From: a virus
DNA length: 27,137 nucleotides
Strand: one strand, 5' to 3'
Virus record (IMG/VR): IMGVR_UViG_3300025872_000252
Span: 1-27,137 of that record
Below the pieces are notes generated by a model. The model did not search any database. It saw nothing but the letters and a program-made list of their open reading frames with translations, and was not told the origin of the DNA. This document shows positions 17,646 to 25,044 of this stretch, piece by piece. How positions within the stretch are numbered: the stretch's first letter is position 1; each line of letters opens with the position of its first letter. A program made the translations under genes and the position numbers.

Positions 17646-18140
17646 TTAAGTCTTATTGATGGTGGACCCGACTTCAAGGCCCTTGTTGTACGAATCCTGC
17701 TTTTCCTTTGCAACTCGAGCGTCTTCGCCTGGGCGCTTGAGAAGAATTCCACCGACAAGGGAAATAGCAGACATCAAGATTGCACCGCCTGGAATCCCAG
17801 CCGTTTCCTGACCAATGATGCCAATGCTCATGTCGGTTAGATTTCGGATGGTTGCATATCGTTCATTGGCGTCTTCAATAGCCGACTCGAACTTCTTGGT
17901 GTTGGAGTTGACATATGCAAGCCAATCCTCCCACACGATGTCCGCATTGTCAAGAGTAACCTTGTCACTCGGGGCGATGCCCACGGCAGTCTTGACTGGA
18001 GCTGGAACATTGACCTGCACAAACGATGCAAGGTTGCATCCCTGCAGAATCATGAGAACAGCAAATGCAACTACAATGATGCCGACAATAAACGCGGCAT
18101 GAGGCACATCCTTGATGTACTTCTTGATTTCGTTAATCAT
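17646..18140 (-). CDS. Two-TM membrane protein with lipobox-like LQGC, between scaffold and capsid genes
   Basis: A 164-aa protein starting at ATG 18140, which overlaps the scaffold stop by 8 bp. A start at 18251 would put 37 residues inside the scaffold gene and is rejected. A hydrophobic segment at about 14-34 ends in LQGC (Cys35), lipobox-like, followed by VQVNVPAPVK. A second hydrophobic, Gly-rich segment is at about 114-134 (GIPGGAILMSAISLVGG), then a basic, charged tail. It is neither a T7 core gene nor a virion protein I can identify. Holin, antiholin, spanin-like or inner-membrane roles are possible. Small membrane proteins with a PGG-type second TM recur near capsid genes of T7-like phages, as far as I recall. 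Function unknown. Confidence 0.75.
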   Translation of the reverse strand: MINEIKKYIKDVPHAAFIVGIIVVAFAVLMILQGCNLASFVQVNVPAPVKTAVGIAPSDKVTLDNADIVWEDWLAYVNSNTKKFESAIEDANERYATIRNLTDMSIGIIGQETAGIPGGAILMSAISLVGGILLKRPGEDARVAKEKQDSYNKGLEVGSTINKT

Positions 18141-18903
18141 TCTTGGTGTATCCAGTGATGCGAACGCGTTCCTGAACATAGTTCTGGTATTCGCTATCGT
18201 ACTTGTAGCGAGGATCTCGCATGGCAGCAACCATTTCCTTACTGCTGGCAAACGGCTTAATTCCGGCTGGAACCCCAGAAGATCCGACGATGCGGTTCTT
18301 TGGCTCTGGGTTCTGCATGTTGCGGCGGGTCTTTAGACCCAGCAGCACATTCTGCCATCCAGGTTGCTTCAACGACGCATTGACGGCTGCGCGTTCATCT
18401 TCCTGCAGGTTGTCGGTGGCCCATTGGATGATCTTATTCAACTCCTCAGGGCCACCGACGACACCAGCCGCCTCGGTCGCTAGCTGACGCTGCCTAGCTC
18501 GGATTCCATCAACATAGGTATCTAGGATCTGGTCGGGAATGCCGAACCGTGCCTTAATGGCCGTCTTAGTATCCTGGCTGAGGTTTCCGGTGCTCGAGAC
18601 CTCCATGCCCCACTTGTTCCACTCATCTTCGGAAAGTTGAGTCGGCTTCTCGGGGATGTTAAGGTCATTAGGCGTAGAAACTTCCTTTTCGGGAAGTTGG
18701 TCCTGAGATTCGATCTCAGGAGGGGTGTTTTTCTTTGCTTGCTGAAGCTTGGTGATCTCGGATCGCATATCCTTCCAAGACTTGATGAACTTCTCAGGAT
18801 CTCCCTTGAACTGCGGAGGCAGACTTCCGGGATTGCTTCGTGCAAACGTCTCGACGTTGTTAAGGTCAACGTCAACCTCGGGGGTATTTTCAGTTTCGCT
18901 CAT
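18133..18903 (-). CDS. Capsid assembly scaffolding protein
   Basis: A 256-aa, acidic, helical protein in the T7 gp9 position, right after the portal. The N-terminal half is rich in Glu, Asp and Pro. The C-terminus carries MVAAMRDPRYKYDSEYQNYV followed by a basic tail, the pattern of gp9-type scaffolds (M-x-DPRY-x-x-D-x-x-Y-x-x-x-V), which binds the shell protein. The start overlaps the portal stop as ATGA, with AAGGTAA upstream. It guides prohead assembly and is expelled before DNA entry. No protease domain is evident. Confidence 0.92.
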   Translation of the reverse strand: MSETENTPEVDVDLNNVETFARSNPGSLPPQFKGDPEKFIKSWKDMRSEITKLQQAKKNTPPEIESQDQLPEKEVSTPNDLNIPEKPTQLSEDEWNKWGMEVSSTGNLSQDTKTAIKARFGIPDQILDTYVDGIRARQRQLATEAAGVVGGPEELNKIIQWATDNLQEDERAAVNASLKQPGWQNVLLGLKTRRNMQNPEPKNRIVGSSGVPAGIKPFASSKEMVAAMRDPRYKYDSEYQNYVQERVRITGYTKND

Positions 18904-20462
18904 TGATTGTTACCTTGCATGGCGGCCTTGGCTCCTGTTTCAGCCATAGAACCAAGACTGCTGATCATCTGCTCAGAAGCCATAGCCTGAATGGATTGCT
19001 GAGCTGCTTCCTGTTGCTCTTCCTGGAGCTGCTGAGGTGTCTTGACAAGACCCACAGGTTCCAGACCAAAGCTCGAGGTCCACTTGATTGCCCATCCATA
19101 CCAGTCGATATACGGCTGAACGGCTTGCATTTGTCCGACCATTACAGCCCACTGAGAGAGTTGACTATTGGTCACTTCTCGGTTGAGAGCCTCTAGTCCC
19201 GTTCGAACCTTAAGATTCAATGGGCCCTGTCCTTCGACAAGCTTGAGGATCTCCGACGGAACAAGACGGTCTCGACCCATCAGAACAAGAACACGCTTGA
19301 CAATTGGAATCTGGATATCACGGGCAATGCCGCTGAAGATTCCACCGAGGGTCTGGTCGAGTTCCTGAGCCACCTCGCGGATTTCCGTGGCGGTGACGCG
19401 ATCTCCGGTGCGCTGCACGGAAGACTGCAGTAGAAACGTACGACCGAGCTGTTGGGTTAGGTCTGCCCGAAGAGCAGCCATGGGCCCAAGATCAATCTGC
19501 TTAAGCAGCTGAATTGGAAACACGTCTACCTGTCGGGCTGGAACAAAGTCACCGTTTTCGGTGTCCTGTAGATCGGCCACCTCGGTAATGCCGGTTGGGT
19601 CAATTCCAATACGGAACTCGGAGTTGGCGACAGAAGCTTCGACCAATGCCTTGGTGATGGCTTCCAACGTTCGGATATCGCCAATATGCTCTTCAACCAG
19701 CGAACGGCCGTAATCCTCACCAGCGATTCGCGACCACACCTGAGGAACGTAGGGGCAGATGTCATACGTGCCACTGTCCACCTGGACGCCGCAGTATTCC
19801 TTTTCCACTTCCCACTTCTTGGTGTCTTCGTTCCATTCGATTTCAGTGAAGAACGGCTTGTGATCCGACGATGGACCATCGCTGTTCTCGTACTCTGATT
19901 CCATCTTATCCGTCTCGGGCCAATCCTCCGGAACAGCATCGGGATCAACCCACTCTCGCAGTATGATTCGCTTGACGCGTCCATCTGGATACCGCTGCAC
20001 GACATATTGATCAATGCGGTGCACCCTAAACGAATATTCGTCTACAATCTCAAACAACGCGTCGCCGCAGATGATGAGATGCTGGAATAGAACAAACAAC
20101 TCCTGACGAAGATTTGTGGACGACAGCTTATCCATAATCTTGCGATCAAGACGGGAAAGCTGCGCCATGGTCTGGGTAGGGTCAGCACCCTCGGGAACAA
20201 AGGCCTGATCCAACTCAAAGTTGAAGAATGGGGCCTGGTTCAACGGGTAGATAGCAGAGACCATCCTAGAAGCCAATGCCATGACGCCTCGGGCAGGTAG
20301 ACTGCTGTATACGTCTGGAAGTTCCATGGTCTCCGTGAATCCCTCTTCAGGATACAAACCAGGAACCGTAAGACGAGCGCAATCTTGTGCTCGCTGAAGT
20401 TTATTGGCTCGTCGGCTGTCCAACCGATCGAACTCAACTTCGATTTCACCTTTTTGATTCAT
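18900..20462 (-). CDS. Portal (head-tail connector) protein
   Basis: A 520-aa protein comparable to T7 gp8 (536 aa), the dodecameric ring at the DNA vertex. Family features: a basic helical N-terminus, RAQDCARLTVPGLYPEEGF followed by YSSLPARGVMALASRMVSAI (T7: RAQNCAQYTIPSLFP...ARGLNNLASKLMLALFP), VHRIDQYVVQRYPDGRVKR, and TATEIREVAQELDQTLGGIF, which is near-universal in podovirus portals. The C-terminus is Gln-rich (QQLQEEQQEAAQQSIQ), typical of the barrel/crown. The ribosome site is weak (GGATGCAAC), and the stop overlaps the scaffold start. Confidence 0.95.
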   Translation of the reverse strand: MNQKGEIEVEFDRLDSRRANKLQRAQDCARLTVPGLYPEEGFTETMELPDVYSSLPARGVMALASRMVSAIYPLNQAPFFNFELDQAFVPEGADPTQTMAQLSRLDRKIMDKLSSTNLRQELFVLFQHLIICGDALFEIVDEYSFRVHRIDQYVVQRYPDGRVKRIILREWVDPDAVPEDWPETDKMESEYENSDGPSSDHKPFFTEIEWNEDTKKWEVEKEYCGVQVDSGTYDICPYVPQVWSRIAGEDYGRSLVEEHIGDIRTLEAITKALVEASVANSEFRIGIDPTGITEVADLQDTENGDFVPARQVDVFPIQLLKQIDLGPMAALRADLTQQLGRTFLLQSSVQRTGDRVTATEIREVAQELDQTLGGIFSGIARDIQIPIVKRVLVLMGRDRLVPSEILKLVEGQGPLNLKVRTGLEALNREVTNSQLSQWAVMVGQMQAVQPYIDWYGWAIKWTSSFGLEPVGLVKTPQQLQEEQQEAAQQSIQAMASEQMISSLGSMAETGAKAAMQGNNQ

Positions 20463-20474
20463 GTTGCATCCAAT

Positions 20475-22493
20475 TTAGAGACCAACTCGCATTGTACTGT
20501 CAATGAGATTGTTTCTCCAGCTATTGCTATCCCACGTTGATCCAGCGCCTGGAGTGTTTGGCGGCCTGGAGTTCACGCACATTACTTGAAATACATTACT
20601 AAGCCATTCTGTCAGCGTGGTGTAATCAACAGCAGTTGCTGGATTCCAGTTTCCTCTGATATTATCGTTGTAGAACGCAATTGTCGCAGTAGTCCACAAT
20701 CCACCTGTATAGGCATTTGGATTAGCGTCGAATGTAGCTTGATTCCACGTGGTAAATGATGTACTATCAGTTGGATTAGCATACCAAACCAAATAATTAC
20801 AAGCATTTTGACCTGTTCCTACTCCGCTGTAGTTACCAGTACCGACATCTATTTCATTGTATCGGTGACCCATGAACCAATCAGGAGTGATTGCTAGGGT
20901 GTAGAAGCCACGTCGACAGATACGATCATACCATGGCTTTGATGTATCTCCGCTTCTCCACTTGTAATCCTGGATCAAATCTGCGATTTGACAGAGATAG
21001 TTGTACCTAAAGTGCGGGGTGTATCCTGTATTACCAAACGGAACAAGGAACATATCACGCTGTTGAGTGTTTGTTTTTACAATGGACTCTACACCAAATG
21101 GTACCTTGGTCCAGTCGGTTACATATGAACCGTTCATCAAATGCACCCAACCAGCATCTCTGTTATTCAGCGACGCGTTAAACGTTGTGTTGGTATCTGG
21201 ATTGGAGAACCAGTCATACTGAGCATCTCCAAGCCATCCACCAAATCCATTCTTTGATTCCGATCCAGGGGTTCCGGTATAAGTTGCTGTTTCGTTTCCG
21301 ACAGATCCAACTGTCTTATACTTGTCGGGACGCGACTCGCATAGACACGGAACACCGCTTTCATTCAGTCTGGAGATAATATAGTAATCGGCTAGTTCAC
21401 AGAAATCTGTTTTATAGTTAAGCAACTTTTTCCAGTTGGGATCTGCTCCACCGCCAGGAGAAATACTACGATATAAATGAACAGTCGAAGGACTGGCCGA
21501 GAGAGCCGAGGCGTCTACATTGACTGAAAGAATGCCTTTCCCAGGGGCCCCCTTACACGAAACAATATTATTGATTGTTCGATCAATATGAAATTTGACC
21601 AATATATCGCCAGCAGCTGGATCTCCTCCTGCTTCTTCCCAGACCCTGTGCATTTCCTGACGATAGGCGGTATAAGATGAACAGCCATTCATATATAGAT
21701 GGATGTTCAATGGCTCTGTAATTGGCGTACGGCCATTTAGTGGAGTTGGGAATGTTCCATTGACAAGTTGTTTAATGGCTTCCCAGAAACCCTTCCATAA
21801 GCAAGCGGCTTGAAATGGGTTATTTCCACCGCTCCCGGTAAAATTGAACTGCCACTCAGATGGAGTCCCAAACCACGATGAATGTGACGTAATATCCGTT
21901 TCATTCATTCGATAGCCGCCAAACGGCATATAGAATTGAAACGACCGGAATCCAATCTTATAATCCTCGTAGATCAGTTCATACAAAAGATTGTGCCACG
22001 GACTGGTCGTGGTTGGACTCGATGGATTGAAATCGAATCCAGACGCAGGATTGGTAAACAAAGCGTTGTTAGGAGCAACGTTGTTGCCAAATGCCCGTAC
22101 ACGATCCACAGCATCAGCCTGTCCGTTGGCTGCTGCCGGAATTGACACAAACCGTCGAATAGCTCCCTCTACCCACCTAGGAATATTCAAGGTAGTTCCA
22201 TTACCAAGAGGACTACCGATCAACTTCAACGAGTAAAGCCTACTGTTGAGATCGGTCGCCATCTTCTTATAGTGCAGCGATTCCGGAGTAGCGGAATTAT
22301 TCAACACAGCGTATCCGTTTCCACCCCTGCTGGCAATTGCATTAAGGGCTTCGGCGGCTGCGGTGTATGAATCAAACTTCCTTACAAACTTGTTGTTGAT
22401 CTTCAGGATACAGCCAGAAGACGTCTGCACAATATCGTGGCTGTAGATAGCCGTATTAGGAAATGATCCTACTGATGCCTTGAATTCATTCAT
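20475..22493 (-). CDS. Large aromatic-rich protein of unknown function before the portal gene
   Basis: A 672-aa protein I do not recognise. The first 65 residues look like a small beta/alpha domain (IVQTSSGCILKINNKF, then a Tyr/Ala helix). The rest is very rich in Trp, Tyr, Phe, Asn and Gly, with recurrent strand-like segments that end in polar or acidic residues: FRSFQFYMPFGGYR, LNIHLYMNGC, ILVKFHIDRT, ILSVNVDAS, ADYYIISRL, GVPCLCESRPD and FYTLAITPDWF. That spacing is compatible with a (beta/alpha)8 barrel of the glycosidase kind, but this is inference. It has no TM segment. It sits where T7 has only small genes (7, 7.3). It has its own AGGA ribosome site. A virion or carbohydrate-active role is plausible. 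Confidence 0.7.
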   Translation of the reverse strand: MNEFKASVGSFPNTAIYSHDIVQTSSGCILKINNKFVRKFDSYTAAAEALNAIASRGGNGYAVLNNSATPESLHYKKMATDLNSRLYSLKLIGSPLGNGTTLNIPRWVEGAIRRFVSIPAAANGQADAVDRVRAFGNNVAPNNALFTNPASGFDFNPSSPTTTSPWHNLLYELIYEDYKIGFRSFQFYMPFGGYRMNETDITSHSSWFGTPSEWQFNFTGSGGNNPFQAACLWKGFWEAIKQLVNGTFPTPLNGRTPITEPLNIHLYMNGCSSYTAYRQEMHRVWEEAGGDPAAGDILVKFHIDRTINNIVSCKGAPGKGILSVNVDASALSASPSTVHLYRSISPGGGADPNWKKLLNYKTDFCELADYYIISRLNESGVPCLCESRPDKYKTVGSVGNETATYTGTPGSESKNGFGGWLGDAQYDWFSNPDTNTTFNASLNNRDAGWVHLMNGSYVTDWTKVPFGVESIVKTNTQQRDMFLVPFGNTGYTPHFRYNYLCQIADLIQDYKWRSGDTSKPWYDRICRRGFYTLAITPDWFMGHRYNEIDVGTGNYSGVGTGQNACNYLVWYANPTDSTSFTTWNQATFDANPNAYTGGLWTTATIAFYNDNIRGNWNPATAVDYTTLTEWLSNVFQVMCVNSRPPNTPGAGSTWDSNSWRNNLIDSTMRVGL

Positions 22494-22505
22494 GTGTGAT
22501 TCCTA

Positions 22506-22916
22506 TCACCAATCAAATGGATTACCAAAGTTTCTGGCAACCCCACCTAGATAGCCGCCAAGACCATCGTTATTGTGACGACGCTTCTTTGGAAGCTCTG
22601 GTTGAGTGTAGTTTAGTCCAAGATTGGGGGCTGAGAACCACGAAAGGTCCGCATGACGCTTGCCTTCGTACTTGGTAGGGTCAAACGTCGGGTCAAACTT
22701 GGCCGGAATGAAGAGACCTGCACTATCCATGGGAGCCCAGTCCTTATACTCGAACGACGATCGTGCTCCGTCTGCTCCGCTGGCAATCGTTTCGTATGAG
22801 GCAACGCGTTCGATGAATAGTCGTCTTTCATTTTCAAACTTTACTCGTTCGGCTTCAATATCGGCCTCGGTCTTGATCTGAGCCTTACTTGGGCCCTTGG
22901 GCATTGAGGTTGGCAT
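22506..22916 (-). CDS. Hypothetical protein, 136 aa
   Basis: Function unknown. The N-terminal half is a charged helix (ADIEAERVKFENERRLFIERV), the centre is acidic/aromatic, and the C-terminus has a basic patch KKRRH followed by a Gly-rich, aromatic tail (GLGGYLGGVARNFGNPFDW). The ATG at 22916 has an AGGTAAC ribosome site nine bases upstream and overlaps the preceding gene by 32 bp in another frame. An in-frame ATG at 22904 is a weaker alternative. It lies in the portal-proximal accessory block, and a minor head-tail assembly role (like T7 7.3) is possible by position only. Confidence 0.65.
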   Translation of the reverse strand: MPTSMPKGPSKAQIKTEADIEAERVKFENERRLFIERVASYETIASGADGARSSFEYKDWAPMDSAGLFIPAKFDPTFDPTKYEGKRHADLSWFSAPNLGLNYTQPELPKKRRHNNDGLGGYLGGVARNFGNPFDW

Positions 22917-23082
22917 TAGTTACCTGCCTTTCAGCAAGAGCCTTCAAAGTAGTGACAACACTGTATTGACCTGACCTGAAATCAATGTCCCGTAGGTCGA
23001 TTCCGCGAGTATCCATTACAGGAGTAAATCGCTGTTCCAGGAACATAAGCAACTCCTTTGAGATATGGGGAGTGGTGGTCAT
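22885..23082 (-). CDS. Hypothetical small protein, 65 aa
   Basis: A short protein with the pattern ISKELLMFLEQRF near the N-terminus and IDFRSGQYSVVTTLKALAERQ near the C-terminus. Small proteins with an SxELLxxLE..F and a GQ.SVxxxL block are common before the portal gene in T7-like phages, but no function is known to me. The start overlaps the preceding stop as ATGA. No TM or signal peptide is visible. Confidence 0.65.
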   Translation of the reverse strand: MTTTPHISKELLMFLEQRFTPVMDTRGIDLRDIDFRSGQYSVVTTLKALAERQVTNANLNAQGPK

Positions 23083-23543
23083 TTGAGTCTTGTCGCCTTG
23101 CTAGAGCTCGATAATTGTTTGAATAGTGTTGGTGAGGTGTGTGCGTCTACGTCAAGCCCCATTGACATCAGGATATTGGAAACAACCCTGACACACGCGG
23201 TACGTTGGGGTCTAAATGACACAAGACCGCTGTCAGCGGCCCTATGCCAGAATTCAGTCAGAAACAGCCACAGCGGACTGCTGGCTACATGGCCATCGCC
23301 AAGTAGCATTGCCAGTTCTATACTATGATTATCCGGGGTAATCTTAAAGGAGTGGACTGTAAAACGACCTAGATGACGTTCCACCGCCGCTCTGGTATGC
23401 CACTTAGAGGGCTGCCCAGCCGGAACCAGTAGGTAATATTCCCCATATAGAAGACCTACATGTACGGGTTTAAAGCCTTGAATGACCCCCGAAGCACGAC
23501 TAAGAGAGTCCTTAAGGTCTATAAAGTCTACCCTAATATCCAT
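23079..23543 (-). CDS. Unknown protein, possible permuted papain/NlpC-like thiol enzyme
   Basis: A 154-aa protein. Two blocks stand out. PVHVGLLYGEYYLLVPAG (His28) resembles the HVG-strand around the catalytic His of circularly permuted NlpC/P60 (YiiX-like) proteins. The block ACVRVVSNILMSMGL (Cys117), followed by HTSPTLFKQL, resembles their late catalytic Cys helix. If right, His28 and Cys117 would be the active pair, giving a small amidase/peptidase. No signal peptide is seen. The start has AGGA seven bases upstream, and the end overlaps the next gene as ATGA. It follows a 67-bp gap that may hold a promoter. Gene call is good; enzymatic role is a weak inference. Confidence 0.65.
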   Translation of the reverse strand: MDIRVDFIDLKDSLSRASGVIQGFKPVHVGLLYGEYYLLVPAGQPSKWHTRAAVERHLGRFTVHSFKITPDNHSIELAMLLGDGHVASSPLWLFLTEFWHRAADSGLVSFRPQRTACVRVVSNILMSMGLDVDAHTSPTLFKQLSSSSKATRLK

Positions 23544-23610
23544 ACTTTATCCTATTTCTAGAAAGAGTAAGGTGTATATACTGTATGGTTCCTCAGTAAG
23601 GGGCGGGTAA
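23544..23610 (-). promoter_or_regulatory. AT-rich gap between fibre gene and accessory block, possible promoter
   Basis: This is the only non-coding gap of more than 20 bp in the right-hand part of the window. On the minus strand it contains CCTTACT twice (about 20 bp apart) around GTATATACACC, and a TTACTG-15 bp-TATACA arrangement that only loosely resembles a sigma-70 promoter. No hairpin with a T tract is visible. It could drive the head module; evidence is weak. Confidence 0.25.
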
Positions 23611-25044
23611 TTACAGGGCCCGGACAAACACGGCTGGGACGTTACCGTTAGCCAGATCCGCTGTAGCGGTCGGGGTGGTCGTAAAGTTCCTCCATGTATT
23701 GAGAGTAACTCCAGTATGTCGAATCAAATTGAACTGATTGGCCGCAGTAGGATCGTTGCGCAAGCAAATGGCTCCAGTTGATGCAATAGCCCTGAGAGTA
23801 GGCTGAGTACCTGTGTTTGAGGCTTGAAGGCCAAACCAGTATTGCTTACCTTGTGAAAGTGTATAGGAAACCGTAACGGTCCTGGTTCCTGCGGTACTGG
23901 TTGAAATACTGCCAGAAGTCAGTACCGGAGCTCCAGTTGGCCAGCCATTTGCACCTGACTCGTAAATAGCAACTGCACAGTTGTTAGTTTGAGTGGTTGA
24001 CACATTAACAGCCAGCTGATCAATAGTTAGATTCTTATGGCAACGATATGGGGTATAATATGCAGTTGCGGCAGTCAACGCGAGGGTTGTAAACGCATCA
24101 TTCTGAACATTAGTTGTTTCATACCAGGTGCTAAGAGGAAGCACACGTGGATAGGAAAATGGAATCGACCATGTATTGTTTCCGCACAGGTAGGTGTCTT
24201 CCATTGGGGTTCCTGTAGCGGATAGTTCAGTTACACCAATAACAGCGGCATCAATATTCCATACGGTACCACCGGAAGAAACAGTAATATCACCCTTATC
24301 GCCGTCTGATACTCCACCGGATATAGAAGCCCACGTGCTGTCTCCGCGCAGAAACGTAAGAGAACTGGCTGATCCAGATCCAAGCCTGGCAGTATCTATC
24401 GTGCCGGATGTAATATCCGAAGTGCTGTGAACATGCGCAGTTGGAGTTCTTGAATCTGATAGACGACTATCGTTGCCAATGCAAACAGTAGATGCTGTCG
24501 ATCCGGTTGGAATCTGAGCTATATTAAAGGTACCGGAAGTTACATCAGAAGCGGCATGAACGTGAGCTAACGGAGTACGAGCATCAGATAGACGACCGTC
24601 ATTTCCGACGCAAACGGTAGAAGCGGTGGTTCCGGTTGGAATTCTGGCAATGTTAAAGGTACCAGAAGTTACATCTGCAGTAGTATGGACATGAGCCAAA
24701 GGAGTACGGGCGTCAGAAAGTCGACCGTCGTTTCCAATACAAACTGTAGAGGCTGTCGTTCCAGTCGGAATCTGGGCAATGTTAAAGATTCCCGATGTTA
24801 CATCTCCAGCCACATGGGTATGTGCCAACGGAGTACGAGCATCGGTAAGACGCGCATCGTTTCCTTGGCACACTGTACCCGCGGCTGTTCCAAAATTAGC
24901 TGCAATGGTTCCACTGGTGGTAATGGTACCTCCAGTAAGACCACTTCCTGCTGTTACCGATGTTACCCCTCCGCCTGTGGTTCCAGCTGCCTTTTTTGCG
25001 ATCTTTTCAATTTCATTCTGCTCAAGTCTATTGAACTGACTCAT
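23611..25044 (-). CDS. Repeat-containing tail fibre or spike protein with HxH motifs
   Basis: About 477 aa starting at ATG 25044, which overlaps the kinase stop as ATGA with GGAG eight bases upstream; an ATG at 25068 lies inside the kinase gene. A short helical N-terminus (FNRLEQNEIEKIAKK) and a Gly/Thr-rich linker precede four tandem 43-residue repeats (about 57-228) of the form TVCxGNDxRLSDARTPLAH-x-H. The repeats are followed by FLRGDSTW and a second ATGTP...NNTW module, then a beta-rich C-terminal domain of about 190 aa. HxH pairs recur at 75/77, 118/120, 161/163 and 204/206; in T4 gp37 such pairs bind iron along the trimer axis. The T7 gp17 anchor domain is absent. Confidence 0.82.
   Translation of the reverse strand: MSQFNRLEQNEIEKIAKKAAGTTGGGVTSVTAGSGLTGGTITTSGTIAANFGTAAGTVCQGNDARLTDARTPLAHTHVAGDVTSGIFNIAQIPTGTTASTVCIGNDGRLSDARTPLAHVHTTADVTSGTFNIARIPTGTTASTVCVGNDGRLSDARTPLAHVHAASDVTSGTFNIAQIPTGSTASTVCIGNDSRLSDSRTPTAHVHSTSDITSGTIDTARLGSGSASSLTFLRGDSTWASISGGVSDGDKGDITVSSGGTVWNIDAAVIGVTELSATGTPMEDTYLCGNNTWSIPFSYPRVLPLSTWYETTNVQNDAFTTLALTAATAYYTPYRCHKNLTIDQLAVNVSTTQTNNCAVAIYESGANGWPTGAPVLTSGSISTSTAGTRTVTVSYTLSQGKQYWFGLQASNTGTQPTLRAIASTGAICLRNDPTAANQFNLIRHTGVTLNTWRNFTTTPTATADLANGNVPAVFVRAL
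24361..24876 (-). repeat. Four tandem 129-bp coding repeats inside the fibre gene
   Basis: Four units of exactly 129 bp encode 43-residue modules with nearly the same protein sequence, while many third codon positions differ between units. They encode the metal-motif (HxH) shaft of the fibre. The last unit is the most diverged (TPTAHVH, TARLGSGSASS). Confidence 0.9.

Noticed and set aside
17477-17758. 93-aa minus-strand ORF between the membrane protein and capsid genes
   Set aside because: Its first 37 codons lie inside the membrane protein gene in another frame, its only ATG has no clear ribosome site, the unique part is packed with hairpins, and the protein is basic and Pro/Arg-rich without motifs. 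I cannot exclude a shorter GTG-started product.
18141-18251. Upstream start of the membrane protein gene, adding 37 residues
   Set aside because: The extension lies entirely in the scaffold gene in another frame, while ATG 18140 gives the usual short overlap and places the TM segment near the N-terminus.
23544-23610. T7 consensus promoter (CACTATAGGG type)
   Set aside because: No match to the T7 core was found here or in the other gaps; only loose AT-rich similarity. A different phage promoter remains possible.
24361-24876. Regularly spaced repeats that could suggest a CRISPR array
   Set aside because: The 129-bp units are in frame, encode a conserved 43-aa protein module without variable spacers, and lie inside a fibre gene.
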